A stretch of 64,000 nucleotides of DNA from Achromobacter sp. Marseille-Q4962 (GTDB lineage Bacteria; Pseudomonadota; Gammaproteobacteria; Burkholderiales; Burkholderiaceae_B). The stretch covers positions 119,284 through 183,283 of the forward strand of contig NZ_CALSFU010000012.1 in NCBI RefSeq assembly GCF_943737005.1. The letters are read 5' to 3'. Every line of letters begins with the position of its first letter. The first letter of the stretch is position 1. Of this stretch, positions 37,791 through 48,875 are shown in pieces. The position numbers and the translations under genes are program-made. The notes beneath the pieces are model-generated. The model did no database searches. It worked only from the letters and a program-made list of their open reading frames with translations, and had not been told where the DNA came from.

Positions 37791-39497
37791 ATGCGCGCGA
37801 CACGTGAAACCGCCATGCCGCTGCTTGCCGAAGGCGGCGCGGAACCGGCGGCGGCGTCCGCAGCGGACGCGGCGCTGCGGAGGCTGTGCGGGCTGGCGGC
37901 CAGCCATTTCTCCGTCGACCTGGCGCTGGTGACTCCGGATGCCGAAGCCGCCGCCTGGCCGGCCGGCGGGGCGGGCGCCCCGCTGCCGCAGCCGTACGCC
38001 CACTGCCATTTCCATGCCGCCTGCGCGCTCGAAGGCGCCGACGGCCGCCCGTTGGGCGCGTTCCGCCTGTTGCGCCGGCAGCCGCGGCCCTGGTCCGGCG
38101 AAGACGTGGCGGCGCTGCGCGATTTCGCCGCGCTCGCCGCGGCCGTGATGGCGCAGCGCTCCCCGCCGGCCGGCGACGCGTCCTGGCGAGACGAGGCGCG
38201 CAAGCTGGAACTGGCCGTGGAGGGCAGCGGCACGGGTGTGTGGGACCGCAACGTGGTCACCGGCCAGATCCATTACTCGGCGGGCTGGAAGGCCCTCCTG
38301 GGCTACGGCCCGCACGAGCTTTCCGACCGCATCGAAGACGCCTACGGCCGCCTGCATCCCGACGACGCGGCCTACGTGCGGGAAGCGATGCAGGCGCATT
38401 TCGACGGCAAGACCGACGCCTACGAAGTCGAGCACCGCGTGCGCTGCAAGAACGGCTCCTACAAATGGATCTGCAGCCGGGGCAAGGTGGTCAGCCGCGA
38501 CGCGCAGGGCCGGGCGCTGCGCATGATAGGCACCACCACCGACATCACCGCCATGCGCGTCATGGCCGAGCGGCTGCAGCGCACGGCGGACCTGGTGGTG
38601 AATCTTACCGATGCGGTGCCCGGCCTGGTATTCCAGTTCCGCTACCGCGGCGACGGCGATTCGCGGTTCACCTACGTGAGCGCGGGCATCGCCGACATGT
38701 TCGGCCTGACGCCGGCCGAGGCGGTGGCCGATCCGCTGGCGGTGGAACGCCGGGTGCACGCGGAAGACCTGGCGGCTTACCGGGCCTCGCTGCGCGCCGC
38801 CATGGCCGGCCAGGCATGCTGGCGCCTGGAGTTCCGCGTCTGCCTGCCCGGCCTGGGCACGCGCTGGCGCCAGGGGGAGGCCCGCCCGCAGACCGGGCCG
38901 GACGGCGACATGGTGTGGCACGGCTTCATCACCGACATCACCGATCGCAAGCGGGCCGAATTCGAGCTGCGCGAACTGGCCGCCACCGACGCGCTCACCG
39001 CACTGCCCAACCGCCGCCATTTCATGGCCCGCATCGCCGAGGAACTGGCGCGCATCCGGCGCCATGGCGGCCCGGACGCCGCCGTGCTGATGTGCGACCT
39101 GGACCATTTCAAGCGCATCAACGACACCTGGGGCCATGCCGCGGGCGACAGCGTGCTCCAGCAATTCGCCCAGACCTTGCGCGGGCAATTGCGGACCAGC
39201 GACGTGGGCGGGCGCATCGGGGGCGAGGAGTTTGCCGTGCTGCTGCCCGGCGCCGCGCTCGACGACGCGCACCGTTTCGCCGTGCGCCTGCAGGAATGCG
39301 TGGCTGCCTCGTCGTTCACCGCCGGCGGGCGCGGCATCGCGCTGACGGTCAGTATCGGCATCGCCGCCATGCACTGGCGCGACGAGAACGCGGAACTCGC
39401 CCTGAACCGCAGCGACCGCGCGCTCTACAACGCCAAGCAGCGCGGGCGCAACCGCATCGAATGGCAGGCCGATCCGCCGGCGGGCGCGTCGCGTTGA
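37791..39497 (+). CDS. PAS-containing diguanylate cyclase
   Basis: This 568-residue protein appears cytoplasmic. It has a GAF-like N-terminal region (about residues 10-120), two PAS domains with PAC segments (about 130-260 and 265-395) and a C-terminal GGDEF domain. The active-site motif is GGEEF at about residue 477, and an inhibitory RxxD site (RTSD) lies five residues before it. It should therefore make cyclic di-GMP and be feedback-inhibited. No EAL domain is present. The start is uncertain: 37791 (GGGA close upstream), 37815 and a TTG at 37746 are all in frame. Confidence 0.88.
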   Translation: MRATRETAMPLLAEGGAEPAAASAADAALRRLCGLAASHFSVDLALVTPDAEAAAWPAGGAGAPLPQPYAHCHFHAACALEGADGRPLGAFRLLRRQPRPWSGEDVAALRDFAALAAAVMAQRSPPAGDASWRDEARKLELAVEGSGTGVWDRNVVTGQIHYSAGWKALLGYGPHELSDRIEDAYGRLHPDDAAYVREAMQAHFDGKTDAYEVEHRVRCKNGSYKWICSRGKVVSRDAQGRALRMIGTTTDITAMRVMAERLQRTADLVVNLTDAVPGLVFQFRYRGDGDSRFTYVSAGIADMFGLTPAEAVADPLAVERRVHAEDLAAYRASLRAAMAGQACWRLEFRVCLPGLGTRWRQGEARPQTGPDGDMVWHGFITDITDRKRAEFELRELAATDALTALPNRRHFMARIAEELARIRRHGGPDAAVLMCDLDHFKRINDTWGHAAGDSVLQQFAQTLRGQLRTSDVGGRIGGEEFAVLLPGAALDDAHRFAVRLQECVAASSFTAGGRGIALTVSIGIAAMHWRDENAELALNRSDRALYNAKQRGRNRIEWQADPPAGASR

Positions 39498-39513
39498 GGG
39501 CGGGCGGCGGCCT

Positions 39514-40194
39514 TCAGTCTTGCAGGAAGCGCGCCGGCATGGCGTCGCGGTACGGGAAGATCCCGAAGTACGGCCGCGCCTCGCGCAGCACGCGGCGCAT
39601 CGACGGGCGGGCCAGCAGGCGCTCGAAGTAGGCGGCCAGGCCGTCCAGCGCGGGCGGGAACGGATGCACGATGGCGGCGTAGAACAGGGCCGGGGCGGCC
39701 GCGCAGTCCGCCAGCGTGAAGGCGTTGCCCGCCGCCCAGTCGTGGCGGCGCGCGCGCTCGTCGATCATGGCGTAGGCGGTGTTCAGGGTCTGGCGGGCGG
39801 CGGCCACGCCCTGCGGGTCGCGCGCGTTTTCCGGGTGCAGGCGGTCGAGCACGATCTTCTGCATCGGAACCGAGACGTACTGGTCGAAGAAGCGGTCCCA
39901 GAGCCGCGCCTGCAGCCGGGCGTCGGGATCCTGCGGCAGCAGGGACGCGGGGCCGGGGCGGCGCGCCTGGACGTACTCGATGATGATGCTGCTTTCCGGC
40001 ACCGCCCGGCCGGCGTCTTCGTCGCGCAGCAGCGGGATCTTGCCCACCGGCCATGCGTCGCGCACGGGCGCGGCCGATTCGGGGTCCTGCAGATCCACCG
40101 TCACCGCCCGGAACGGCACCTCGCTTTCATAAAAGGCGATCAGCACCTTGTGGCAGAACGACGCCAGCGGGTGCAGGTAGAGCGTCAAAGCCAT
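39514..40194 (-). CDS. Glutathione S-transferase family protein
   Basis: This is a 226-residue cytoplasmic protein with a thioredoxin-like N-terminal domain (about residues 1-80; LYLHPLASFCHKVLIAFYES, then VGKIPLLRDEDAG and PESSIIIEYV, the cis-Pro and glutathione gamma-glutamyl contacts) and an all-helical C-terminal domain. The cysteine in FCHKV sits where the catalytic residue of several bacterial GST classes lies. The substrate is unknown. Confidence 0.9.
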   Translation of the reverse strand: MALTLYLHPLASFCHKVLIAFYESEVPFRAVTVDLQDPESAAPVRDAWPVGKIPLLRDEDAGRAVPESSIIIEYVQARRPGPASLLPQDPDARLQARLWDRFFDQYVSVPMQKIVLDRLHPENARDPQGVAAARQTLNTAYAMIDERARRHDWAAGNAFTLADCAAAPALFYAAIVHPFPPALDGLAAYFERLLARPSMRRVLREARPYFGIFPYRDAMPARFLQD

Positions 40195-40259
40195 GGCATG
40201 TCTCCTTGCCTGGGGGGCAGGACACTATAAGCCGGCCATGGCGGCGCGCGGAAAAAAGT

Positions 40260-40880
40260 TCAGCGCGCGCCCGGCGTGCGCTGGTGGGGCCGCAGCGGCG
40301 GGGCGGGGCGCCGCCCGGCGATTTCCCAGAAAGCGGGCAGGAAACCCTCGGCCACCAGCAGCGGCTCGCCCAGGCGCCAGAATACCGAGCGCCGCGCCCA
40401 GACATCGGCGCGAGCGCCGGGCCGCGCGGCCAGCACACGGGCGGCGGTGGCGTGAAAAGGCACTTCCGGCGACAGCCGGCGGCAGGCGAAGGGCGAACGC
40501 TGCACCGTGCGGTCGTGGTAGAGCATGTCGGCCAGGGGCCGGGTCGAAAGACGGCGCATGCCCTGCCAGGGGCCGTGCGAGGCCCGCAGCGGCGTCAGGC
40601 TGCGGGCGGGCACGCCGTCCACGCCGTCTATGGACATGAGCACTTCGCGCACCCATACCGGCGAGCCGGCCGCGATGCGCATGGCGCAGGCCTCGTCGGC
40701 GCGCGCGCCCTCGGCGTATTCGGCCAGCACCTCGAGCCGCACCCGGCCGAGCTGCCGCAGTCCGGCGGTCAGCGCGCCGGGCCGGAACAGCCAATGGCGC
40801 TGGGCGCGGGAGAGCAGGGGAGGCGGACCGGCCAGCCAGCCGGGGGCAAGAGGGGCGTATCGCGCTGCGTCGGTAATCAT
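40260..40880 (-). CDS. ubiC: Chorismate-pyruvate lyase
   Basis: UbiC converts chorismate to 4-hydroxybenzoate and pyruvate, the first committed step of ubiquinone synthesis. The 206-residue product shows the family's key points: Arg in VWVREVLMS, the substrate-flap region ([18 protein letters not shown]) and the Glu in [12 protein letters not shown]. It is slightly longer than E. coli UbiC. It is divergent from the pseudouridine synthase gene, and ubiA is not in the window. Confidence 0.87.
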   Translation of the reverse strand: MITDAARYAPLAPGWLAGPPPLLSRAQRHWLFRPGALTAGLRQLGRVRLEVLAEYAEGARADEACAMRIAAGSPVWVREVLMSIDGVDGVPARSLTPLRASHGPWQGMRRLSTRPLADMLYHDRTVQRSPFACRRLSPEVPFHATAARVLAARPGARADVWARRSVFWRLGEPLLVAEGFLPAFWEIAGRRPAPPLRPHQRTPGAR

Positions 40881-40933
40881 GGCTGCGTATTATGCCAAGA
40901 GGCGGCGGGCGGCCCGCGCATACAATACCGCCC

Positions 40934-41665
40934 ATGGAAAAAGTACGTATCTCCAAGCTCATGTCCGAGCGGGGGCTGTGTTCGCGCCGCGAAGCCGACG
41001 ACTACATCGAGCGCGGCTGGGTCCGCGTGGACGGGGAAGTGGTTTCCGAGCTGGGCGCGCGCGCCTATCCCCACCAGGAAATCACGCTGGAGCGGGCCGC
41101 CCGGGCGCGGCAGACCGCCCGCGTGACCATACTCATCAACAAGCCGGTGGGCTATGTGTCCGGCCAGGCCGAAAAGGGCTACACCCCGGCGGTGGCGCTC
41201 ATCGACGCGCGCTCCCGCTACGCGGGCGACCGTTCGCCGCTGCGCTTCGAGCGCCGCCATCTCGAGGGCCTGGCGGTGGCCGGCCGCCTCGACATCGATT
41301 CGCAGGGCCTGCTGGTGCTGACGCAGGACGGCCGGGTGGCCCGGCAGCTGATCGGCGAGGACTCCACGGTCGAGAAGGAATACCTGGTGCGCGTGCAGGG
41401 CAGCCTGGCCGAGAACGGCCTGGCCCTGCTCAATCATGGCTTGTCGCTGGACGGCAAGCCCCTGCGCCCGGCCCAGGTGCGCTGGCAGAACGGCGACCAG
41501 CTCCGCTTCGTGCTGCGCGAAGGCAAGAAGCGGCAGATCCGCCGCATGTGCGAACTGGTGGGGCTGAAGGTAGTGGGCCTGAAGCGCGTGCGCATCGGCC
41601 GCGTGGCCCTGGGCGACCTGCCGCTGGGGCAATGGCGCTATCTGCGCCAGGACGAGCGCTTCTGA
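40934..41665 (+). CDS. rRNA pseudouridine synthase, RsuA/RluB/RluF family
   Basis: This is a 243-residue RNA-modifying enzyme. It has an N-terminal S4 RNA-binding domain (about residues 3-60; [20 protein letters not shown]) and a pseudouridine synthase domain with the catalytic Asp in [17 protein letters not shown] (about residue 122). The C-terminal [18 protein letters not shown] motif is typical of the family. RluF-like activity on 23S rRNA is most likely, but the target base cannot be assigned. The start at 40934 gives the usual S4 N-terminus. Confidence 0.88.
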   Translation: MEKVRISKLMSERGLCSRREADDYIERGWVRVDGEVVSELGARAYPHQEITLERAARARQTARVTILINKPVGYVSGQAEKGYTPAVALIDARSRYAGDRSPLRFERRHLEGLAVAGRLDIDSQGLLVLTQDGRVARQLIGEDSTVEKEYLVRVQGSLAENGLALLNHGLSLDGKPLRPAQVRWQNGDQLRFVLREGKKRQIRRMCELVGLKVVGLKRVRIGRVALGDLPLGQWRYLRQDERF

Positions 41666-41713
41666 CCTCGTTGCAGATTTTTCAGTTGGTTTCGATTACC
41701 GTCCCGTTAATCT

Positions 41714-42637
41714 TTATTTCATGAAAGCGGGAGTATTCTTGCCCTGGCCGTCCGCGCCGAGCCGCTGCATGAGGAACTCGATGAAGATCCGGGTTTTTGC
41801 CGGCAGAAGCCGCGTTTCGGTCACCGCATAGACAGGAAACGGCCCCAGTTGCCAATCGGGCAGCACCCGCTGCAACTGGCCGGATTTCTGTTCGGCGGAC
41901 TGCCCTCCCACCAGCACCACGATGCCCGCGCCCAGCATGGCGAGCCGCCTCGCCATGGCGACGCCGTTGACCGAAAAGCGCTTGCCCGGCGTGAATTCGA
42001 TGTGCTGGTCCCCGTTGTTGAGCGGCCATCGTGTGACCTGTCCCGCGCCTTTCGCGCGGAACTCGATGCATTCGTGCCGGGTCAGGTCATGGGGATGGCG
42101 CGGTTCGCCGTGCTTTTCCAGGTAGTCGCGCGACGCATACAGGTAGGCGGGCAGCATGCCCAGCGGCCGCGCGATGTGGTTCGAATCGGGAAGTTCGCCG
42201 ATTTCGATGGAAATGTCGCAGGTCTGGAATACGCGCTGCGCGTGGTCCGGATTGGCCAGGTCCAGATAGAAAGTGACGTCCGGATAAAGCCGGGAGAAAT
42301 CCATGAACGATTCCGCCAGGAAATCCGTGCCGAAATCGGCGGGCATATTGACCCGCAGCGGTCCGGCCGGCCTGTCGACCAGTTTCTGCAGTTCTTCGTG
42401 CGCGATCTGCGCCTCGGCCACGATGCGTTGGCACCGCTCGAAATACAGGCGGCCGGCGTCGGTCAGCTCGACCTTGCGCGTGGTGCGGCTCAGCAGGCGC
42501 AGGCCCACCGAGCGTTCCAGCTCGGCCACCTGCCTCGACAGGGTCGACTTGGGCACGCCCAGGGCGGCCGCGGCGCGGCTGAAGCTGTGCGTCTTGGCGA
42601 CCTCGACGAAGAGTTCCATTCCTTGCAGGCGTTTCAT
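41714..42637 (-). CDS. LysR-family regulator next to RND efflux operon
   Basis: This is a 307-residue LysR-type regulator with a helix-turn-helix at residues 1-60 (SFSRAAAALGVPKSTLSRQV) and an effector domain (about 90-300) of the CrgA-like branch. It is divergent from the AcrAB-OprM-type operon, with 274 bp between the two starts. It is therefore the probable local regulator, in the way LysR proteins such as MexT or CeoR control RND pumps. Confidence 0.88.
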   Translation of the reverse strand: MKRLQGMELFVEVAKTHSFSRAAAALGVPKSTLSRQVAELERSVGLRLLSRTTRKVELTDAGRLYFERCQRIVAEAQIAHEELQKLVDRPAGPLRVNMPADFGTDFLAESFMDFSRLYPDVTFYLDLANPDHAQRVFQTCDISIEIGELPDSNHIARPLGMLPAYLYASRDYLEKHGEPRHPHDLTRHECIEFRAKGAGQVTRWPLNNGDQHIEFTPGKRFSVNGVAMARRLAMLGAGIVVLVGGQSAEQKSGQLQRVLPDWQLGPFPVYAVTETRLLPAKTRIFIEFLMQRLGADGQGKNTPAFMK

Positions 42638-42730
42638 GGGGGCATTTTGTCATGGAGGCGGAGCTTAAATTGTCCCATAACTGGAACGATGTTTTCGCAA
42701 AGTGCCTCTTTGTTTCTCGTGCGGGATAAC

Positions 42731-42748
42731 GCAAAATGCAACTTTTGC
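42731..42748. promoter_or_regulatory. Inverted repeat in the lysR/RND divergent promoter region
   Basis: GCAAAATGCAACTTTTGC has 6-bp arms and a 6-bp centre. It lies in the 274-bp non-coding gap (42638-42911), in its AT-richer half. It is a candidate LysR operator. I see no other gene or structured RNA in the gap. Confidence 0.4.
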
Positions 42749-42911
42749 AACGCAGCATCATCTCCCGTTCCCCCGTGTACGACATTTTTCCTTCCGGCGC
42801 CGCGGCCGCCCGCCGCCCCGGCGGAATCCTGTTTACCGTCGGCCGGCCCCGCGGTCCCGCGGCGCCGCGGCCCGACTTTGCAGCAAAGGGGTAACTCTCT
42901 TGGAAATCGGA

Positions 42912-44123
42912 ATGCAATCTATCAACAAGCACAGCGCCCTGTGGCGCAGCGCGGCCGTAGCGACGCTGACCGCAACGGCCCTGACCCTGGCCGCTTGCGG
43001 CAAGAAACAGGAGGCGGCCCAGGCGGGCAAGCCCCAGGTTACCGTCGTTACCCTGGCTACCCAGCCGGTTTCCCTCAGCACGGAACTGCCGGGCCGCACC
43101 TCGGCCTACCGCGTGGCCGAGGTGCGGCCGCAGGTCAACGGCATCATCCAGAAGCGCCTCTTCACCGAGGGCGGCGAGGTCAAGACGGGCCAGCAGCTCT
43201 ACCAGATCGATCCCGCGCTCTATCAGGCCAGCTTCGACAGCCAGAAGGCCGCGCTGGCCCGCGCGCAGGCGCAGCAGAAAACCGCGGCGCTGCTCGTCGA
43301 GCGCTACAAGCCGCTGGTCGCCACGCGCGCGGTCAGCCAGCAGACTTACGACAACGCGGTGGCGGCGCGCGACCAGGCGATGGCCGATGTGCTGTCGGCC
43401 AAGGCCGCGCTGGAGACCGCGCGCATCAACCTGGTCTACACCAAGGTGCTGTCGCCCATCGAAGGCATCATCGGGCGTTCCACGGTCACCGAAGGCGCGC
43501 TCGTCACCGCCAACCAGAGCGCGGCCCTGGCCACGGTGCAGCAGATCGATCCCATCTACGTGGACGTGACCCAGTCCAGCGTGGAACTGCTGCGCCTGCA
43601 GAAGGCGCTGGCCAGCGGGCAGCTCAAGCGCGCCGAGGGCGAGCAGGCGGCCCAGGTGGCGCTGACACTGGAAGACGGCTCGCAGTACCCGGTGCCGGGC
43701 AAGCTGCAGTTCTCCGAAGTGACGGTGGACCCGAGCACCGGCTCGGTGCTGCTGCGCGCGGTGTTCCCCAACCCCGAGCACCGGCTGCTGCCCGGCATGT
43801 TCGTGCGCGCCCGGCTGGCCGATGGCGTGGACGCCGACAGCCTGCTGGTGCCCCAGCGCGGCGTCACGCGCAACCAGCGCGGCCTGCCCACGGCGCTGGT
43901 GGTCAACGCCGACAACAAAGTGGAGCTGCGCGAACTCAAGACCGACCGCGCCATCGGCGACAAATGGCTGGTCACGTCCGGCCTGAAGGCCGGCGACAGG
44001 GTCATCGTCGAAGGTCTGCAGATGGTGCGGCCCGGCATTGAAGTCGTGGCCAACGAAGCGCAGGCCGCGGCGCCCACGCCCGCGCAATCGCAGGCCGGCG
44101 CAGCCGCCGCGAAGCAGCAGTAG
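42912..44123 (+). CDS. acrA: RND efflux periplasmic adaptor (AcrA/MexA type)
   Basis: This is a 403-residue adaptor lipoprotein (lipobox LAAC, Cys29) that links the inner-membrane pump to the outer-membrane channel. The lipoyl/barrel-sandwich and hairpin region (about residues 60-215) and the beta-barrel domains fit the AcrA/MexA group, for example [20 protein letters not shown] and [21 protein letters not shown] 42912 is the chosen start. A TTG at 42900, better placed after AAGGGG, is a real alternative and would add four residues. The gene symbol is given at family level. Confidence 0.92.
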   Translation: MQSINKHSALWRSAAVATLTATALTLAACGKKQEAAQAGKPQVTVVTLATQPVSLSTELPGRTSAYRVAEVRPQVNGIIQKRLFTEGGEVKTGQQLYQIDPALYQASFDSQKAALARAQAQQKTAALLVERYKPLVATRAVSQQTYDNAVAARDQAMADVLSAKAALETARINLVYTKVLSPIEGIIGRSTVTEGALVTANQSAALATVQQIDPIYVDVTQSSVELLRLQKALASGQLKRAEGEQAAQVALTLEDGSQYPVPGKLQFSEVTVDPSTGSVLLRAVFPNPEHRLLPGMFVRARLADGVDADSLLVPQRGVTRNQRGLPTALVVNADNKVELRELKTDRAIGDKWLVTSGLKAGDRVIVEGLQMVRPGIEVVANEAQAAAPTPAQSQAGAAAAKQQ

Positions 44124-44137
44124 TCAGGGAGCCTTGC

Positions 44138-47100
44138 ATGGCAAAGTTTTTTATCGACAGGCCGGTGTTCGCCTGGGTGATCGCGATCGTGCTCATGATG
44201 GCCGGCGCGCTTTCCATCCTGCAGTTGCCGGTGTCGCAGTACCCCAACATCGCGCCGCCGGCCATCGGCATCTCGGTGACCTATCCGGGCGCCTCGGCGC
44301 AGACCGTGCAGGACACCGTGGTGCAGGTGATCGAGCAGCAGATGAACGGCCTTGACGGGCTGGAATACATCTCCTCGGAAAGCAATTCCGACGGCAGCAT
44401 GAGCATCACGCTGACGTTCCGCCAGGGCACCAACCCCGACACCGCCCAGGTGCAGGTCCAGAACAAGCTGTCGCTGGCCCAGCCGCTGCTGCCGCAGGAA
44501 GTGCAGCAGCAGGGTATCCGCGTCACCAAGGCCACGAAGAACTTCCTCATCGTGGCGGGCTTCGTCTCCACCGACGGCTCCATGACCAAGGAAGACCTGG
44601 CCGACTACGTGGCCTCCTACGTCCAGGATCCGATCAGCCGTACGCAGGGCGTGGGCGACTTCCAGCTCTTCGGCTCGCAGTACGCCATGCGCATCTGGCT
44701 GGATCCCGACAAGCTGGTCAACTACAACCTGACCACTGTCGACGTGGTCAACGCCATCAAGGAACAGAACGTCCAGGTTTCGTCCGGCCAGCTCGGCGGG
44801 CTGCCCGCCGTGCGCGGCCAGCAGCTCAACGCCACGATCATCGGCCCCTCGCGCCTGCAGACGCCCGAGGACTTTGGCCGCATCCTGCTGAAGGTCAACG
44901 CCGACGGCTCGCGGGTGCTGCTGGCCGACGTGGCCCGCATCGAGCTGGGCGGCCAGACCTACGCCATCGACAGCTTCTACAACGGCAAGCCGGCTTCGGG
45001 CCTGGCGATCAAGCTGGCGCCCGGGGCCAATGCGCTGGACACCGCGCAGAACGTGCGCGACACCATCAACAGCCTGAAGCCGTACTTCCCGCCGGGCATG
45101 GACGTGGTCTACCCATACGACACCACGCCCTTCGTGAGCCTGTCGATCGAGGAAGTGTTCAAGACGCTGGTCGAGGCCATCGTCCTGGTCTTCCTGGTGA
45201 TGTACCTCTTCCTGCAGAACTTCCGCGCCACGCTGATTCCGACGCTGGCCGTGCCGGTGGTGCTGCTCGGCGCCTTCGGCGTGCTGGCGGCCTTCGGCTA
45301 CTCCATCAACACGCTCACCATGTTCGGCATGGTGCTGGCTATCGGCCTGCTGGTGGACGACGCCATCGTGGTGGTGGAGAACGTGGAGCGCGTGATGGCC
45401 GAGGAGGGGCTCACGCCCAAGCAGGCCACGCGCAAGTCCATGACGCAGATCACCGGCGCGCTGATCGGCATCGCCATGGTGCTGGCCGCCGTGTTCGTGC
45501 CCATGGCCTTTTTCGGCGGGTCGACCGGGGTGATCTACCGCCAGTTCTCCATCACCATCGTCTCGTCCATGGTGCTGTCCGTGCTGGTGGCCATCGTCTT
45601 CACGCCGGCGCTGTGCGCCACGCTGCTCAAGCCTATTCCCAAGGGCCATCACGGCACCAAGCGCGGCTTCTTCGGCTGGTTCAACCGCAAGTTCGAGGCC
45701 AGCAGCCACGGCTACGCCAACTCCGTGGCGCGCGGCCTGCACCGCACCAAGCGCCTCATGCTCATCTACGTGGTCATCGTGATCGCCATGGGCTGGATGT
45801 TCATGCGCATTCCCACGGCCTTCCTGCCCGACGAAGACCAGGGCATCCTGTTCGCGCAGATCCAGACGCCGCCGGGCGCCACGGCGGAGCGCACCAAGCA
45901 GGTGATCGACACCGCCACCAAGTACCTGCTCGAAAACGAGAAGGACGCGGTCGCGTCGGTGTTCGCGGTCAACGGCTTCAACTTCGGCGGCCGCGGCCAG
46001 AACGCCTCGCTGCTGTTCGTCAAGCTGCGCGACTGGGAAGAGCGCACCGATTCGTCGCTGAAGGCGGCCGCGGTCGCCGCCCGCGCCAACGCCCATTTCC
46101 GGCAGACCATCCGCGACGGCATGCTGTTCGTGGTGCCGCCGCCCTCGGTCATGGAGCTGGGCAATGCCAGCGGCTTCGACTTCCAGCTCATGGACCGCGC
46201 CGGCGTGGGCCACGAGAAGCTGCTGGCCGCCCGCAACCAGCTGCTGGCCGAGGCGGCGCAGAGCCCGATGCTGGTGGGCGTGCGTCCCAACGGCATCGAA
46301 GACGCGCCGCAGTACGAGCTGAACATCGACCGCGAGAAAGCGCGCGCCCTGGGCGTGGCCGTCTCGGACATCGACGCCACGCTGGCCACGGCCTGGGGCT
46401 CGTCGTACGTCAACGACTTCATCGACCGCGGCCGCGTCAAGAAGGTGTTCGTGCAGGGCGAGCCGTCCGCGCGCATGCTGCCCGAAGACCTGAACAAGTG
46501 GTACGTGCGCAACCAGGAAGGCGGCATGGTGCCGTTCTCGGCCTTCGCCACCGCTAAATGGACCTTCGGTCCGCAGAAGCTCAACCGCTACAACGGCGTG
46601 CCGTCGTACAACATCCAGGGCCAGGCGGCGCCCGGCTACAGCTCGGGCGCGGCCATGCAGGAAATGGAGCGCCTGGCGGCCAAGCTGCCGACCGGCGTGG
46701 GCTACGAATGGACCGGCCTGTCGTTCGAAGAGCGGCTCTCGGGCGCCCAGGCCCCCGCGCTCTATGCCATCTCGCTGATCGTGGTGTTTCTGTGCCTGGC
46801 CGCGCTGTACGAGAGCTGGACCATCCCGTCCGCCGTCATGCTGGTGGTGCCGCTGGGCATCATCGGGGCGCTGGGCGCGACTTTGCTGCGCGGCCTGTCC
46901 AACGACGTGTACTTCCAGGTGGGCCTGCTCACGACCATCGGCCTGGCGGCCAAGAACGCCATCCTGATCGTGGAGTTCGCCAAGGAGCACTACGAGCAGG
47001 GCGCCAGCCTGACGGAAGCCGCCATCCATGCGGCGCGCCAGCGTCTGCGTCCCATCCTGATGACGTCCATGGCGTTCATTCTGGGCGTGGTGCCGCTGGC

Positions 47101-47314
47101 CATTTCCTCCGGCGCGGGCTCGGGCAGCCAGAACGCCATCGGCACCGGCGTGATCGGCGGCATGCTGACCGCGACCTTCCTGGCCATCTTCTTCGTGCCC
47201 GCCTTCTTCGTCGTGATGCTGCGCGTCTTCAAGGTGCAGCGCCAGAGCGAGCGCGGCGACAAGCACGCGCCCGCCGCCGAGGGTCCGCTGGGCGAGGAAG
47301 GACAACCGAAATGA
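44138..47314 (+). CDS. acrB: RND multidrug efflux pump (AcrB/MexB type)
   Basis: This is a 1058-residue inner-membrane proton/drug antiporter of the hydrophobic-amphiphilic efflux (HAE1) family. There are twelve membrane helices with two large periplasmic loops. The proton-relay aspartates are present in [18 protein letters not shown] (helix 4), and the partner lysine in [17 protein letters not shown] (helix 10). The N-terminus [20 protein letters not shown] is standard. It lies 14 bp after the adaptor gene and overlaps the outer-membrane factor by four bases. Drug range cannot be read from sequence. Confidence 0.96.
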   Translation: MAKFFIDRPVFAWVIAIVLMMAGALSILQLPVSQYPNIAPPAIGISVTYPGASAQTVQDTVVQVIEQQMNGLDGLEYISSESNSDGSMSITLTFRQGTNPDTAQVQVQNKLSLAQPLLPQEVQQQGIRVTKATKNFLIVAGFVSTDGSMTKEDLADYVASYVQDPISRTQGVGDFQLFGSQYAMRIWLDPDKLVNYNLTTVDVVNAIKEQNVQVSSGQLGGLPAVRGQQLNATIIGPSRLQTPEDFGRILLKVNADGSRVLLADVARIELGGQTYAIDSFYNGKPASGLAIKLAPGANALDTAQNVRDTINSLKPYFPPGMDVVYPYDTTPFVSLSIEEVFKTLVEAIVLVFLVMYLFLQNFRATLIPTLAVPVVLLGAFGVLAAFGYSINTLTMFGMVLAIGLLVDDAIVVVENVERVMAEEGLTPKQATRKSMTQITGALIGIAMVLAAVFVPMAFFGGSTGVIYRQFSITIVSSMVLSVLVAIVFTPALCATLLKPIPKGHHGTKRGFFGWFNRKFEASSHGYANSVARGLHRTKRLMLIYVVIVIAMGWMFMRIPTAFLPDEDQGILFAQIQTPPGATAERTKQVIDTATKYLLENEKDAVASVFAVNGFNFGGRGQNASLLFVKLRDWEERTDSSLKAAAVAARANAHFRQTIRDGMLFVVPPPSVMELGNASGFDFQLMDRAGVGHEKLLAARNQLLAEAAQSPMLVGVRPNGIEDAPQYELNIDREKARALGVAVSDIDATLATAWGSSYVNDFIDRGRVKKVFVQGEPSARMLPEDLNKWYVRNQEGGMVPFSAFATAKWTFGPQKLNRYNGVPSYNIQGQAAPGYSSGAAMQEMERLAAKLPTGVGYEWTGLSFEERLSGAQAPALYAISLIVVFLCLAALYESWTIPSAVMLVVPLGIIGALGATLLRGLSNDVYFQVGLLTTIGLAAKNAILIVEFAKEHYEQGASLTEAAIHAARQRLRPILMTSMAFILGVVPLAISSGAGSGSQNAIGTGVIGGMLTATFLAIFFVPAFFVVMLRVFKVQRQSERGDKHAPAAEGPLGEEGQPK

Positions 47315-48780
47315 ATTACCCGATGAGAACTTTGTTGTCTGTATCCCTGGCGGCGGCCCTGGCGGGCTGCTCGCTGGCTCCGACCTACGAGCGGCCGCAG
47401 GCGCCGGTGGACGCGGCCTATCCCTCCGGCCCCGCCTATGCGCAGGCCGAAGGGCAGGGCGCGCCCGGCGTGAATGCCGCCGACATCGGCTGGCGCGACT
47501 TCTTCGCCGACCCGCTGCTGCAGCGGCTCATCGAGATATCGCTGGCCAACAACCGCGACCTGCGCGTGGCCGCGCTCAACGTGGAGGCCGCGCGCGCGCA
47601 GTACCGCATCCAGCGTGCCGACCTCATGCCCAGCGTGGGCGTGGCGGCGCAGGAATCGGCCCAGCGCACGCCGGCCGACCTGTCCTACGGCGGCCAGGCC
47701 ACCACCAGCCACAGCTACCAGGTGGGCGGGGCGCTGGCGTCCTGGGAGATCGACCTCTTCGGCCGCATCCGCAGCCTGAGCGACAAGGCGCTGGAAACCT
47801 ACCTCGCGCTGGACGAGACGCGCACCGCCACGCAGCTCAGCCTGATCGCGGAAGTGGCCAACGCCTACCTCACCCTGCGCGCCGACCAGGAACTGCTGCA
47901 GCTCACGCGCGAAACGCTCAAGAGCCAGCAGGATTCATACGCGCTCACCAAGCAGAGCTACGACCAGGGCCTGTCCACGGCGCTGGATCTCAGCCAGGCC
48001 GAGGTGTCGCTGCGCACGGCCGAGCGCAACCTGTCGCTCTACACCCGCCAGGCCGCGCAGGACCGCAATGCGCTGGTGCTGCTCGCGGGCCAGCCGCTGC
48101 CGCCCGACGTGGCGGACGGGCTCGACCGCGCCGCCCGGCTCGACGACGGCATGCTCGCCGCGAACCTGCCCGCCGGCCTGCCGTCGGACCTGCTGGCGCG
48201 CCGGCCCGACATCCGCGCCGCCGAGCACCAGCTCAAGGCGGCCAACGCCAACATCGGCGCGGCGCGCGCGGCGTTCTTCCCCACCATCAGCCTCACCGGT
48301 TCGGCCGGCACCGCCAGCGCCAGCCTGGGCGGCCTGTTCGACGCGGGCTCGGGCGCCTGGAGCTTCACGCCCCAGATCACCATGCCCATCTTCGCCGGCG
48401 GCTCGCTGCTGGCGGGCCTGGACCTGGCCAAGGTGCAGAAGAACATCCAGGTCGCGCAGTACGAGAAAGCCATCCAGACGGGCTTTCGCGAAGTGGCCGA
48501 CGCGCTGGCCGGCCGCGGCACCCTGAACCGCCAGATCTTCGCCGAGGAACAGCTCGTGGCCGCCAACCAGCGCTCCTACGATCTTTCCGAGCAGCGTTTC
48601 CGGCAGGGCATCGACGACTACCTCAGCGTGCTCGATTCCCAGCGCGCGCTCTACAGCTCGCAGCAGGTGCTGGTGAACACCCGCCTGTCGCGGCTCTCCA
48701 ACCTCGTCACGCTCTACAAAGTGCTGGGCGGCGGCTGGAGCGAGCGCACCGTCAGGTCCGCGCAGGCCGAAGGCGGCTGA
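47311..48780 (+). CDS. oprM: RND efflux outer-membrane factor (OprM/NodT type)
   Basis: This is a 489-residue outer-membrane lipoprotein (lipobox LAGC, Cys20) of the TolC/OprM family with the two repeated OEP domains (about residues 55-260 and 280-470). Typical segments are [18 protein letters not shown] and [20 protein letters not shown]. It completes the tripartite pump. The start in ATGA at 47311 overlaps the pump gene stop. A palindromic terminator follows. Confidence 0.94.
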   Translation: MNYPMRTLLSVSLAAALAGCSLAPTYERPQAPVDAAYPSGPAYAQAEGQGAPGVNAADIGWRDFFADPLLQRLIEISLANNRDLRVAALNVEAARAQYRIQRADLMPSVGVAAQESAQRTPADLSYGGQATTSHSYQVGGALASWEIDLFGRIRSLSDKALETYLALDETRTATQLSLIAEVANAYLTLRADQELLQLTRETLKSQQDSYALTKQSYDQGLSTALDLSQAEVSLRTAERNLSLYTRQAAQDRNALVLLAGQPLPPDVADGLDRAARLDDGMLAANLPAGLPSDLLARRPDIRAAEHQLKAANANIGAARAAFFPTISLTGSAGTASASLGGLFDAGSGAWSFTPQITMPIFAGGSLLAGLDLAKVQKNIQVAQYEKAIQTGFREVADALAGRGTLNRQIFAEEQLVAANQRSYDLSEQRFRQGIDDYLSVLDSQRALYSSQQVLVNTRLSRLSNLVTLYKVLGGGWSERTVRSAQAEGG

Positions 48781-48826
48781 CGGGGCAGGGCGGGACGCTC
48801 TGCGAGCCCGCCCCGCTCCCGAAGAG

Positions 48827-48866
48827 GCAAGAAAAAAGCCGATCGCGCGATCGGCTTTTTTCTTGC
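48827..48866. terminator. Bidirectional terminator, 40-nt perfect palindrome
   Basis: The whole 40-base segment is self-complementary: a GCCGATCG GC-rich core flanked by A6 on the left and T6 on the right, extended by GCAAG/CTTGC. It acts as a classic intrinsic terminator for both the RND operon (plus) and the convergent small membrane protein gene (minus). Confidence 0.95.
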
Positions 48867-48875
48867 GCTGACGCG

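Noticed and set aside
43556..47305. A 1249-codon open frame on the minus strand opposite the RND pump gene
   Set aside because: It mirrors the codon structure of acrB, has no ribosome binding site or motif, and is rich in His and Gln as expected for a shadow frame.
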